DNA from: Syntrophomonas sp. UBA4911
GTDB taxonomy: Bacteria; Bacillota; Syntrophomonadia; Syntrophomonadales; Syntrophomonadaceae
Direction: 5' to 3'
Assembly: GCA_002398105.1 (NCBI GenBank)
Contig: DHCD01000114.1
Span: forward strand, 1-15,348
DNA length: 15,348 nt
Both the position numbers and the translations under genes were made by a program. How positions within the stretch are numbered: position 1 is the stretch's first letter; the number at the start of each line of letters is the position of its first letter. Below, piece after piece: positions 1 to 7,365 of this stretch. The notes beneath the pieces are model-generated. The model made no database searches. It saw only the letters and a program-made list of their open reading frames with translations, and was not told where the DNA came from.

Positions 1-1511
1 CCATAACCGGCCAGCCGGTAACCATAACCGTACCATCCGGGGTTACCGACAGCGGAATCACGGTTACCCAAAATACAGCTCTGCCGGCCGTAAAAATAGA
101 ATCCAACCGGATAGACATAACCATACCTCAAGGTACTCAGGTAAACGGTTCCGACACCATAAAGCTGCCGGAAATAAGACCTGGCTCCAGTGTCAATGTG
201 CCTGAGGCGAAGCAGGTGGACCTGGTCGTAAAAATCGGTTCCGAAGCGGGAACCATTACCTTTACCAAACCGGTAAGACTGGTACTGAAAGACCAGGGGA
301 ACAAATCGGCCGGATTTATCGACAACCAGAACAACTTCAAAGCCATCCAAAAACTGGCTTCCCTGAGCGGACTGACCCGGGACAGCGATGCGGATGCAGT
401 CAAAACAGCGCTGACCAGTGCCGGAGTGGGAGAAGGAGCGGTTACTTCCGGCAATGACCTCATAATCTGGACCAACCACTTCACCCGGTTCATAGCCTAC
501 ACGCCCAAAACCGGCGGAGGCGGCACCGGCGGTGGTGGCGGAGGAGGAGGTTCGTCTACTCCGAGTTATACCATTGACCGTCAGGGAGGAACCATAAAAA
601 CGGCGGGAGCCGAAATAACCTTCCCGGCCGAGGCGGTGAACAACGAAATCAAAGTCACCGTAAAAAAACTGAGCACCGGCCTGCCCGCAGTTCCTGAAGG
701 CTACAGCCTGATGGGAGAAGTATATGAAATCAGCAGCAACACCGATACTGGGTTCCGGAAGCCGGTGACCATAACCCTGCCGTTAGACCAGGGAAAAATA
801 GACCTGGAAAAACAAGAAGTGAGCCTCTACTGCTGGAACAACAGCCGGTGGGAACCCTTAAGCCAGATAAAACTGGAAGCCGGAAAAATCAGCGGCGAGA
901 CCGAACACTTCAGCAAATTCGCCGTTCTCAGCAGTAAAAAAGCTGCTCCTGAAGAAGAGGTAAAAACGCCGGATCAAGAGACGACCCCGCCGGCGCCGGC
1001 GCAACTGAAAGACCTGAGCGGGCACTGGGCCCAGGGAGTCATAAGCGAACTGATAAAAGCCGGAGCCATCAGCGGCTATCCGGACGGGAGCTTCAGACCG
1101 GACAGCAGCATAACCCGGGCGGAATTTGCCGCGGTACTGGTAAAAGCTCTTAAACTGGAGCCCAGGAGCGGAGTGACATTCAGCGATACCGTGGGCCACT
1201 GGGCGCAGGTGAGCATAGAGACTGCCGCCGGGCACGGAATAGTGAGCGGTTATGAAAACGGTTCATTCGGACCCGACAACCTGATAACCCGTGAACAGAT
1301 GGCGGTAATGATCGTCAAAGCGGCTGACCTGAGCGCAGGAGAAGGCAAAACCTTTACCGACGCCGGCCAGATTGGCGCCTGGGCGAAGACAGCGGTAGCG
1401 GCCGCCAGCGGCAACAGCATAATCAGCGGCTATCCCGACGGGAGCTTCAGGCCCCAGGCCAATGCCACCCGGGCGGAAGCGGCCGCGGTCATTGTTAAAA
1501 TCCTGCACTGA
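1..1511 (+). CDS. SLH-domain surface protein with ZU5-like beta domain (5' partial)
   Basis: The frame is open from base 3, so the gene begins left of the window and about 502 C-terminal residues are visible; no internal start needs to be used. The order is: a Thr/Val-rich beta region ending in an HFT motif (477-485), a Gly-rich hinge (about 509-550), a ZU5-like beta domain beginning GGTIKTAG and ending EHFSKFAVL (about 570-935), an acidic/Pro linker, then three SLH repeats (about 1011-1155, 1176-1335, 1356-1511) with TRAE, TREQ and TRAE motifs. SLH triplets bind pyruvylated secondary wall polymer, so the protein should be held on the outer cell wall. The ligand or partner of the N-terminal part is unknown. 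It is paralogous to the protein at 5151-6512 over the ZU5-like and SLH parts. SLH is near certain; the ZU5-like assignment is moderate and made by eye. Confidence 0.9.
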   Translation, partial: ITGQPVTITVPSGVTDSGITVTQNTALPAVKIESNRIDITIPQGTQVNGSDTIKLPEIRPGSSVNVPEAKQVDLVVKIGSEAGTITFTKPVRLVLKDQGNKSAGFIDNQNNFKAIQKLASLSGLTRDSDADAVKTALTSAGVGEGAVTSGNDLIIWTNHFTRFIAYTPKTGGGGTGGGGGGGGSSTPSYTIDRQGGTIKTAGAEITFPAEAVNNEIKVTVKKLSTGLPAVPEGYSLMGEVYEISSNTDTGFRKPVTITLPLDQGKIDLEKQEVSLYCWNNSRWEPLSQIKLEAGKISGETEHFSKFAVLSSKKAAPEEEVKTPDQETTPPAPAQLKDLSGHWAQGVISELIKAGAISGYPDGSFRPDSSITRAEFAAVLVKALKLEPRSGVTFSDTVGHWAQVSIETAAGHGIVSGYENGSFGPDNLITREQMAVMIVKAADLSAGEGKTFTDAGQIGAWAKTAVAAASGNSIISGYPDGSFRPQANATRAEAAAVIVKILH

Positions 1512-1522
1512 TGTAAAGACCC

Positions 1523-1551
1523 GGGGCCGGGTTTGATTCCCGGCCCCCTTT
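1523..1551 (+). terminator. Rho-independent terminator after the first SLH gene
   Basis: A 9-bp perfect GC stem (1523-1531 with 1539-1547) closes a 7-nt loop and is followed by C and TTT, 11 bases after the stop codon. The 3' arm also takes part in an overlapping palindrome, CCCCCTTT-A-AAAGGGGG (1544-1560), so two hairpins compete. The U-tract is short. Confidence 0.75.
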
Positions 1552-1578
1552 AAAAGGGGGTAATAATGATTAACATGC

Positions 1579-1606
1579 TTATGTTTATGAAACTGGCAGT
1601 TATAAC
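1579..1606 (+). promoter_or_regulatory. Possible promoter for the surface-protein/ECF run
   Basis: A TATAAC hexamer (1601-1606) lies 16 bp after TTATGT (1579-1584), between the terminator and the GTG start at 1651. The -35 match is poor. The call rests mainly on position: a new transcription unit is expected after the terminator. Confidence 0.35.
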
Positions 1607-1650
1607 TTTAGTCAGGGGTTAATAGGAAAAAGTGAGGAGGGTTTAAAAAA

Positions 1651-3000
1651 GTGCGATTGATGAATGGGGGATTAAAGCCTTCAAGCAGGCAACTTGTGGC
1701 CTGCCTGGTGGCCTTGCTCATGCTTTTCAGCGGCATGGGGCTGGGCAGCCCCGGTTCGGCCTGGGCCAAGACGGGTGAGAGCGAGCCGGCCGAATCTTTG
1801 ATTGTTAATATTCTTAATCCCGATGGCACCACCACTCTGGTGCATGAATATGTGTATTCGGAATTGAAGCCCTTGGAGGAGATTGGATATTACGCCACCA
1901 TTGACGCCCTGCCCACAGGTGTGGGCACCAAGGCCAGTGGGGTCAAGATCAGCGATCTGATAGCAGACGCCCAAAAGTATAATCCCAATATCAAATGGGA
2001 ATCCGGACAGAAATTAGTATTTTATGTTACGGATGTTGACAATTATCCTTATCAGGGAACTAACTACTATACTTATGATTTTTTATACGGGCAAGATAGG
2101 TATTATTTTCCGAAGCTGGTTGCAACCTATGATCCGGAATATGGCAGAGACGCCATTGATCTTACCGGAGCCGTGACGGTGGAGCCCATGCTGTCTTCAT
2201 CGTCTTATCAGGCCCGCGGGGCCACGGATGCCATCCTCAAGAATGAAGCCAGTCCCGTGGTGATGGACGGCGCGGAATCTTTCCGCTTCTGCATGGGCAT
2301 TACCGAAGCGGAAGCCAGGGATGAGAATTTTTCCAGCACCAATAAATTTGCCCGCTGGGTTTATCGGGTAGATGTCGGTCCGGTAGGCTCCCCCAGACTG
2401 AAGGCTGATACAACCGGCAATGAAGTGGGACAGGCGATTGAGATCACCTTTACGGATAATGCTGACTGGCGGGCGGCCATCAGCAGCGTCAAGGTAAACG
2501 ACAATGTGCTGACCGGGGAGCAATATGCGGTGGACGCAGGAAAAATCACCATTGATCCGGGCGTATTCACGGCAGTAGGTGAATATACGGTAACGGTGGA
2601 TGCTTCCGGTTTTATGAACGCCACGGTTACGCAGGCCATTGTCAGTCAGAGTGTTGAACCTACGGGTCAATACAACTTGGCTCCGGTAGAGGATGAAGCT
2701 TATATCTCCGGAGAAACTCCCGAGGGGATTAAAACCATGACGGTAAATGCCGGTCTGTCAGGAATAAAATATTTTACGGTAAGAGTCGAACCGGTTCTGC
2801 CCCACGTAGGGCAGGAAACCGTGGTATTTTCCCATTGGCGGGACGGCGCTCAGCTGGCTTTGAACGCCCTTCGGGCGGATTTTGACGTTGTCCCGGAAGC
2901 GCAGGCCGGCTTTAATGTACAGCTGGGCGACGTTGTCAAAGCTTACCTCGTCGATCAATTAAGCAATGACCCCGACAGTAATCCGGTTCCTTTGCAATAA
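1651..3000 (+). CDS. Secreted protein with Tyr-rich region and DUF1533/Shr-HID-like domain
   Basis: A 449-residue exported protein. The GTG start is chosen because GAGGAGG (1634-1640) sits 10 nt upstream; the ATG three codons later would be too far. A hydrophobic signal peptide (about 14-39) ends in AWA before KTG. Residues 45-245 form an unrecognised region with ten tyrosines between 132 and 164 and a GVKISDLI motif loosely like the molybdopterin-oxidoreductase fold. Residues about 248-330 resemble DUF1533, now named the Shr-like hemoglobin-interacting domain and found in surface proteins of Gram-positives. Residues 340-449 are an unassigned beta-rich tail. No SLH, LPXTG or C-terminal membrane anchor is visible, so it is free, bound to a partner, or held by the uncleaved signal. 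The ECF S gene begins 60 bp downstream, suggesting a role in ligand capture. Family call by eye; ligand unknown. Confidence 0.75.
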   Translation: MRLMNGGLKPSSRQLVACLVALLMLFSGMGLGSPGSAWAKTGESEPAESLIVNILNPDGTTTLVHEYVYSELKPLEEIGYYATIDALPTGVGTKASGVKISDLIADAQKYNPNIKWESGQKLVFYVTDVDNYPYQGTNYYTYDFLYGQDRYYFPKLVATYDPEYGRDAIDLTGAVTVEPMLSSSSYQARGATDAILKNEASPVVMDGAESFRFCMGITEAEARDENFSSTNKFARWVYRVDVGPVGSPRLKADTTGNEVGQAIEITFTDNADWRAAISSVKVNDNVLTGEQYAVDAGKITIDPGVFTAVGEYTVTVDASGFMNATVTQAIVSQSVEPTGQYNLAPVEDEAYISGETPEGIKTMTVNAGLSGIKYFTVRVEPVLPHVGQETVVFSHWRDGAQLALNALRADFDVVPEAQAGFNVQLGDVVKAYLVDQLSNDPDSNPVPLQ

Positions 3001-3046
3001 ATTTTTCAGAGGAGAACTTCAATTGTTTATTTATTCAGTTTGCGGG

Positions 3047-3054
3047 GGAGGTGG
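3047..3054 (+). promoter_or_regulatory. Ribosome binding site fixing a TTG start
   Basis: GGAGGTGG matches the anti-Shine-Dalgarno sequence strongly and lies 6-8 nt before TTG 3061. No ATG in that frame is well placed (the next, codon 7, lies 24-26 nt away), so the S-component should start at TTG. Confidence 0.7.
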
Positions 3055-3060
3055 TAAAGT

Positions 3061-3633
3061 TTGGGCTGGACACAGAAGATGCTGGACAGGTTTAGCCTGT
3101 TCGATTTGATTATCATTGCTATGATGGCGGCTCTGGGGATTGCCATCAAACCGGTGGTGGTTCCCCTGGCTCATATTATTACCGGTCCCCTTTTTATTCC
3201 CAGCGGAGCCGTAGCCGGCGGGTTTTACATGATGTGGCTGGTTCTGGGCTTTGGGCTTACCGGCAAACGGGGTACGGCCTTTCTGATTGCCCTGGTGCAG
3301 GCGCTGGTGGTAACCGGCACGGGTATCGTCGGTTCTCACGGTGCTATGAGCCTTATCACCTATACCGTACCCGGAATTATGGCCGAACTGGGGCTTTGGC
3401 TCATAGGCCACCGGGTTTGCTGCACCCCCTGTTCGTTTCTGGCGGGCATGCTGGCCAATATGGGAGGCACTATTATGGTGAATTTCGTATATTTTCGCCT
3501 GCCTCTGATCCCTCTGGTTTTAGCCTTGAGTGCGGCGGCTTTATCCGGAGGTCTGGGCGGAATTCTTGCTTTTCAGATCCGGCAGCGGCTGCTGAAGTTT
3601 CAAACCGGGCTATTCCCGGGTTCTTCGGTTTAA
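3061..3633 (+). CDS. ECF transporter substrate-binding S component
   Basis: A 190-residue integral membrane protein of the usual S-component size. Hydrophobic segments lie at about 14-38, 43-65, 72-92, 97-116, 125-145 and 148-172, giving roughly six helices. The FSLFDLIIIA segment at the N terminus is typical of S components, and the T and A subunits directly downstream (13 bp to the ATPase) support the call. It should bind the vitamin or cofactor substrate and hand it to the EcfT/EcfA module. The substrate is not evident: there is some resemblance to the YkoE (hydroxymethylpyrimidine/thiamine) group, but the neighbouring surface proteins fit a larger ligand such as heme or corrinoid better. 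A CCTPC cysteine cluster (120-124) lies in a predicted loop. Start is TTG with a strong ribosome site. Confidence 0.8.
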   Translation: MGWTQKMLDRFSLFDLIIIAMMAALGIAIKPVVVPLAHIITGPLFIPSGAVAGGFYMMWLVLGFGLTGKRGTAFLIALVQALVVTGTGIVGSHGAMSLITYTVPGIMAELGLWLIGHRVCCTPCSFLAGMLANMGGTIMVNFVYFRLPLIPLVLALSAAALSGGLGGILAFQIRQRLLKFQTGLFPGSSV

Positions 3634-3646
3634 TGGAGGGGAAGTA

Positions 3647-4390
3647 ATGACAGGAAAGGATCATATGCCTGACGGCGATTTCCTGGGAAAAGAGGAGGCT
3701 GTTTTCCTGAAACTGGACCAGATCAGTTTTTCCTATTCCGGGAAGAAATCAGCCGTTTTGAGCGGAGTCAGCCTGAGTTTTTCCCGGAAGGGGATAACTG
3801 CGATTATTGGACCTAATGGCTGCGGAAAGACCACCCTGACCAAACTGATGGTGGGAATCCTGAGCCCGATTGATGGGGCAATAACCCTGGAAGGGCGCTC
3901 CCTGCAGGAATATACTTTGGCCCAGATCGGTCGTCGCATCGGGTATGTCTTCCAGAATCCCAATCACCAGCTTTTTTGTTCAACAGTGGCGGAGGAAATC
4001 GGGTTTGGCCTGACCAGCCGAGGTGAGGAGCCGGAAGCAATCAGGGAACGGGTGGATTTTTTCCTGGACTATTTTGATTTGCTGTCGTATCGTGATCAAT
4101 TCCCCCTGCACCTGAGTTACGGGGAAAAACAGCGCCTGGCCATTGCGGCGGTATTAGCCGGTGCACCTGGATTTCTCATCCTGGATGAACCTACCGTGGG
4201 TCTGGACGCTTACCGGAAAAAGCTATTGCTGAACCAGCTGTACAAAGTTGCCGCAATGGGCGGAGGGATGGTCATAGTCAGCCATGACCGCGATCTTGTA
4301 GAACAGGCGGCCGGGCGGATTATTACCCTGGAAAACGGCCGGGTAAAGCAGGACAGCGGTTGGAAAGGGGAAAACGGCCATGCGTCTTGA
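3647..4390 (+). CDS. ecfA: ECF transporter ATPase (EcfA/CbiO type)
   Basis: A 247-residue ABC ATPase on the cytoplasmic side of the ECF complex that powers release of substrate from the S component. Visible motifs: Walker A GPNGCGKT (55-62), Q-loop FQNPNHQLF (102-110, the form usual in CbiO/EcfA proteins), signature LSYGEKQR (156-163), Walker B FLILDEPT (176-183), D-loop GLD (185-187) and H-loop SHD (212-214). The signature has Tyr in place of the first Gly of LSGGQ and Glu in place of Gln. Only one ATPase gene is present, so the complex probably uses a homodimer, as in dedicated (group I) ECF systems. GGAGGG lies 6 nt before the ATG. The end overlaps the T subunit by 11 bp, implying translational coupling. 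Confidence 0.93.
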   Translation: MTGKDHMPDGDFLGKEEAVFLKLDQISFSYSGKKSAVLSGVSLSFSRKGITAIIGPNGCGKTTLTKLMVGILSPIDGAITLEGRSLQEYTLAQIGRRIGYVFQNPNHQLFCSTVAEEIGFGLTSRGEEPEAIRERVDFFLDYFDLLSYRDQFPLHLSYGEKQRLAIAAVLAGAPGFLILDEPTVGLDAYRKKLLLNQLYKVAAMGGGMVIVSHDRDLVEQAAGRIITLENGRVKQDSGWKGENGHAS

Positions 4391-5114
4391 CCCCCGGACC
4401 AAGCTGATCATGGTGCTGTGCGTTACTACCCTGGCGGTTATATACAATACGGCGGAAGCGCTGCTTTTACTGCTGGCAGCTACTATCGGTTTATTGCTCC
4501 TTTTTGGTATTGATCTTAAACAGGTGATAATCGGCCTGAAACCATATTTTTTTCTCCTGTTGGTTCTTTTTTGGGCCCAGTGCATTTTTACTCCGGGAGG
4601 GGAGGTATTGCTGGCAATAGGGCCGGTACGCCTCTTGGGAACCAGGGGATTGCTGCTGGGAACCAGCGTGGTGTTACGTTTGCTGGTGGTTATCGCTGCG
4701 GCGGTAATCTTAACTACCAGTAATTCCCGGGATTTTATTACCGGGTTGGTGCAGTGGAAAGTTCCTTATGAGATAGCCTTTATGGTATCTGTCACTATCA
4801 GTTTTCTCCCGGTATTCAGGGATGAACTGGTTAATGTAGTGACAGCGGTGCAATTGCGTGGGGTGGAACTGAAACAAGTACCCTGGGGTAAAAAAATATA
4901 TTTGTTTCGTCACCTTTTTTTTCCGGTGGTCTATGGCGCCATACTCAAAGCCCAGCAACTGTCGGTTGCTATGGAAGCGCGCGGTTTCAGAGCTTATCCC
5001 CGGCGGACTTATCTGCGGCAATTGTATCTGACCCGGTGGGATTACGGCTTAATGCTCGCTTGCCCCGGACTTACTTTGTTGATGATCGGATTATATAAGG
5101 CTAATTTAGGGTAG
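4380..5114 (+). CDS. ecfT: ECF transporter transmembrane T component (EcfT/CbiQ type)
   Basis: A 244-residue membrane protein that couples the ATPase to the S component. It opens with MRLDPRTKL, the usual EcfT/CbiQ start (DPRxK). Hydrophobic helices lie at about 9-43, 50-70, 92-112 and 130-147, with a last one at 222-240. The coupling region has two Arg-Gly motifs that dock into the ATPases: QLRG (158-161) and EARG (199-202). The first has Leu where the canonical motif has Ala. The 11-bp overlap with the ATPase gene and the same-strand S component 3.5 genes back define one S-A-T module. The ribosome site (AAAGGGGAA) lies inside the end of the ATPase gene. The family call is secure; the substrate is set by the S component and remains open. 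Confidence 0.92.
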   Translation: MRLDPRTKLIMVLCVTTLAVIYNTAEALLLLLAATIGLLLLFGIDLKQVIIGLKPYFFLLLVLFWAQCIFTPGGEVLLAIGPVRLLGTRGLLLGTSVVLRLLVVIAAAVILTTSNSRDFITGLVQWKVPYEIAFMVSVTISFLPVFRDELVNVVTAVQLRGVELKQVPWGKKIYLFRHLFFPVVYGAILKAQQLSVAMEARGFRAYPRRTYLRQLYLTRWDYGLMLACPGLTLLMIGLYKANLG

Positions 5115-5136
5115 CGCGGTTTATTAAATTATTTTC

Positions 5137-5144
5137 AAGAGGTG
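5137..5144 (+). promoter_or_regulatory. Ribosome binding site that decides the start at 5151
   Basis: AAGAGGTG, continuing as A, matches eight of nine bases of the ideal AGGAGGTGA and ends 6 nt before ATG 5151. The in-frame GTG at 5142 lies inside this site, so it cannot sensibly be the start. Confidence 0.75.
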
Positions 5145-5150
5145 AGATTG

Positions 5151-6512
5151 ATGGCAAAGAAAAAAATTGCGGTTATGGCTGCAGTCTTGCTTATATTTTC
5201 AATGTTCCCGGAGCTGGCTCTGGGGGCGGGGGTCAGTTTGGATTTGAGCAGAAGCGATGCCGCGGTGGGAGACAGTGTAACTGTCTCCGGCAGTGCCGGA
5301 TCTAATGAACCGGTATATATAAAGGTTACGGACAGCTCCGGCAGCATAGTGGTTTTCGACCTGACCAGGTCAGACGCCGGCGGGGATTATAGCTACAGCT
5401 TCAAAGTCCCCCGGTTTGCTTCCGGCAGCATGACCGTGACGGCCGGGTGCGGCAGCCAGGTGGCAAGCAAGACATTGGCCGGCGGCTCCGTTGTCCCCAG
5501 GCCGCCGCTTATCATCCCCGAAATTATTGAGCCAGTTTTTGTGCTTGACGAGGTTGTCAGAAGTCAAATCATAAGCAGCCGAGGGGCTATTATTAAAACA
5601 GCGGGGGTAATGCTCACTTTTCCTTTGAATGCGGTCAGTGAAAATATCAAGGTAAGCATCAAAAAAATGAGGGAAGACGGTATTCCTTCTATTCCCTCAG
5701 GACTTAAACTGCTGGGAGAGGTTTATGAATTTACCACCGATAAAGAGGTTATATTCGCAAAGCCGGTTACCGTTACCCTATATTTCGATCAGGAGGAAGC
5801 GGGCAGCGGCCCATATGATCTGGGCATCTATTGCTGGAACGGCAAACAGTGGGTACCGCTGGAACAGATAAAAACCAACCTGGAGAGCGGGAGAGTAAGC
5901 GGCACTGTAAATCATTTCAGTAAATTTGCCGTTCTTTTCAGTGAAAAAAGCAAAACGGCAGGCGACCAGAAACCGCCGGCCCAGGAAATATCCCAGCCGG
6001 TGGAATGCCAGGATATTGCCAACCACTGGGCCGAAAAGTATATAAAACAGCTGATAGCGGCAGGTGCGGTAAGCGGATATCCGGATGGAACTTTTAAGCC
6101 GGACCATACTATTACCAGGGCGGAGTTTACCGCCATGGCGGTAAAAGCCTTTGGGTTACAGCCTGAAAACGGCAGAGTATTTACGGATACTGACCGGCAC
6201 TGGGCTAAAGATAGTATAAGCAGTGCGGTTGCTCATGGAATAGTAAGCGGTTATGATGAAACTGTTTTCGGTCCCGATGACCCCATCACCCGTGAGCAAA
6301 TGGCAGTGGTAATCAGCCTGGCGGCAGGACTAAGCGGCGGGGAAGCTAAAACCTATGCCGACAACAGTCAGATTGCGGATTGGGCTCGGGAGGCAGTGGC
6401 CGCCGCCAGCGGCAAAGATATTATCAGCGGGTATCCCGACAATACCTTCGGGCCTAAAGCCTATGCAACCTGGGCTGAAGCCGTAACTATCATCGCCCGG
6501 GCGTTAAAATAG
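5151..6512 (+). CDS. SLH-domain surface protein with Ig-like and ZU5-like domains
   Basis: A 453-residue exported wall protein. The signal peptide has a KKK N terminus and ends ALG (23-25). Residues 27-108 form an Ig-like beta domain; residues 140-263 form a ZU5-like domain ending NHFSKFAVL, with HFS at 255-257. After an acidic/Pro linker come three SLH repeats (about 287-335, 343-394, 402-453). The first two keep TRAE and TREQ motifs; the third has TWAE, so the Arg used for wall-polymer binding in SLH domains is replaced by Trp (441). The ZU5-SLH half is clearly paralogous to the protein at the left edge, down to the phrases HFSKFAVL, ITREQMAV and AVAAASG, but the N-terminal parts differ. 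It begins 36 bp after the ECF T gene and may present or shield a ligand-binding partner at the wall. Precise role unknown. Confidence 0.9.
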   Translation: MAKKKIAVMAAVLLIFSMFPELALGAGVSLDLSRSDAAVGDSVTVSGSAGSNEPVYIKVTDSSGSIVVFDLTRSDAGGDYSYSFKVPRFASGSMTVTAGCGSQVASKTLAGGSVVPRPPLIIPEIIEPVFVLDEVVRSQIISSRGAIIKTAGVMLTFPLNAVSENIKVSIKKMREDGIPSIPSGLKLLGEVYEFTTDKEVIFAKPVTVTLYFDQEEAGSGPYDLGIYCWNGKQWVPLEQIKTNLESGRVSGTVNHFSKFAVLFSEKSKTAGDQKPPAQEISQPVECQDIANHWAEKYIKQLIAAGAVSGYPDGTFKPDHTITRAEFTAMAVKAFGLQPENGRVFTDTDRHWAKDSISSAVAHGIVSGYDETVFGPDDPITREQMAVVISLAAGLSGGEAKTYADNSQIADWAREAVAAASGKDIISGYPDNTFGPKAYATWAEAVTIIARALK

Positions 6513-6528
6513 CAAAGAGGGGATAGAT

Positions 6529-7269
6529 ATGTTAGCAGCAGCGTTGAACTATAGAGGCCGGGTTGAGGATAAGGATTGGGGGTCCGTATTTATACGGCAG
6601 TTTGATGAGTTTAAGCTGATCAGGCTCGCTCCTTACGAGGAGATTGAAAAGGTCCGCCTCCAGCTGTGCCAACCCGAGGATTATGAAGAACTGGCGCAGC
6701 ATATTCAGAAGAAGTGGGATGCTGCGGAAATCTGTCTGGAGATGCGCGGCCCCAAAGTTAAATTATTAAGAGCGGTACGGCAGATGTTGTTTTTCGATCA
6801 GGAAAAGAGGTATGACAGGGTTTTGCTGGAAGGATGCGACGGGGTAAAGGATTTTCCCTGGGCGCTGCAGATTATGGTGATTCAACTGCCGGCAGCGGAG
6901 GCGGAGCTGGACCCGGAATCAATGGAAGGAGCGGATATCCTGATTTTGAACGATTCCCCGGAAACAGAAAGCAGAGGATTTATAGCCGGAATCAGAAAGG
7001 ATCATCCGGATATCCCGGTTTTCGCAGAAAAGATGGGGGGAGGTTTTTCACCTGAACTGAAAGCCGGTCTGGAGGCTTTATTCAATACCTATATGGAGAA
7101 AAGGGAAAGAATCAAAGCGATGTTGGCAGAAAAACTGTCGGAACCGTCGATAAGCTGCGCACAAGCCTGCCGCATGGCTGGAGAACTGCAAGTGAGTTCA
7201 TTTTTATTCGGTAATGTATGTGACGAATGCGGCTATAGCATAACCCATTGCGGATTAAGTTGTTTTTAA
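6529..7269 (+). CDS. Uncharacterised cytoplasmic protein with six-Cys C-terminal tail
   Basis: A 246-residue protein I do not recognise. AGAGGGG (6516-6522) is 6 nt before the ATG. There is no signal peptide or membrane segment. The middle (about 96-166) reads like a Rossmann or P-loop-type core, alternating beta and helix: RYDRVLLEGCDG, then GADILILNDSPE, then a third strand DIPVFAEK; no Walker A is present. A short charged helix (190-204) leads to a compact tail with Cys at 210, 214, 231, 234, 241 and 245, in C-x3-C, C-x2-C and C-x3-C pairs, ending SCF at the very C terminus. The tail could bind a metal or Fe-S cluster or form a small winged-helix-like fold. It lies 16 bp after the second SLH gene and is probably co-transcribed with the transport locus, so a cytoplasmic role in handling the imported cofactor is conceivable. 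No function is assigned. Confidence 0.8.
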   Translation: MLAAALNYRGRVEDKDWGSVFIRQFDEFKLIRLAPYEEIEKVRLQLCQPEDYEELAQHIQKKWDAAEICLEMRGPKVKLLRAVRQMLFFDQEKRYDRVLLEGCDGVKDFPWALQIMVIQLPAAEAELDPESMEGADILILNDSPETESRGFIAGIRKDHPDIPVFAEKMGGGFSPELKAGLEALFNTYMEKRERIKAMLAEKLSEPSISCAQACRMAGELQVSSFLFGNVCDECGYSITHCGLSCF

Positions 7270-7322
7270 AAAAAGAGTTGTTCAGGGCTCGAAAAACAGG
7301 GGACGGGCCTGGAGGAAAAGGC

Positions 7323-7328
7323 TATAAT
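7323..7328 (+). promoter_or_regulatory. Possible -10 box before the ABC-F gene
   Basis: A perfect TATAAT lies 37 bp before ATG 7366 in the 96-bp gap after the Cys-tail gene. No convincing -35 hexamer lies 16-18 bp upstream, and no terminator was seen in the gap, so read-through from the upstream run is also possible. Confidence 0.35.
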
Positions 7329-7365
7329 ATAGAATATTACTGATGGTTAAAGGAAACTGATACAG

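Noticed and set aside
198..200. GTG 198 as the start of the first SLH gene
   Set aside because: The same frame is open back to base 3 with the same beta-rich composition, no ribosome site precedes it, and no signal peptide follows it.
7291..7320. REP-like or mobile-element remnant around AAAACAGGGGACGGG
   Set aside because: The short motif resembles repeats seen in some Clostridia, but there is no second copy in the window and no inverted partner.
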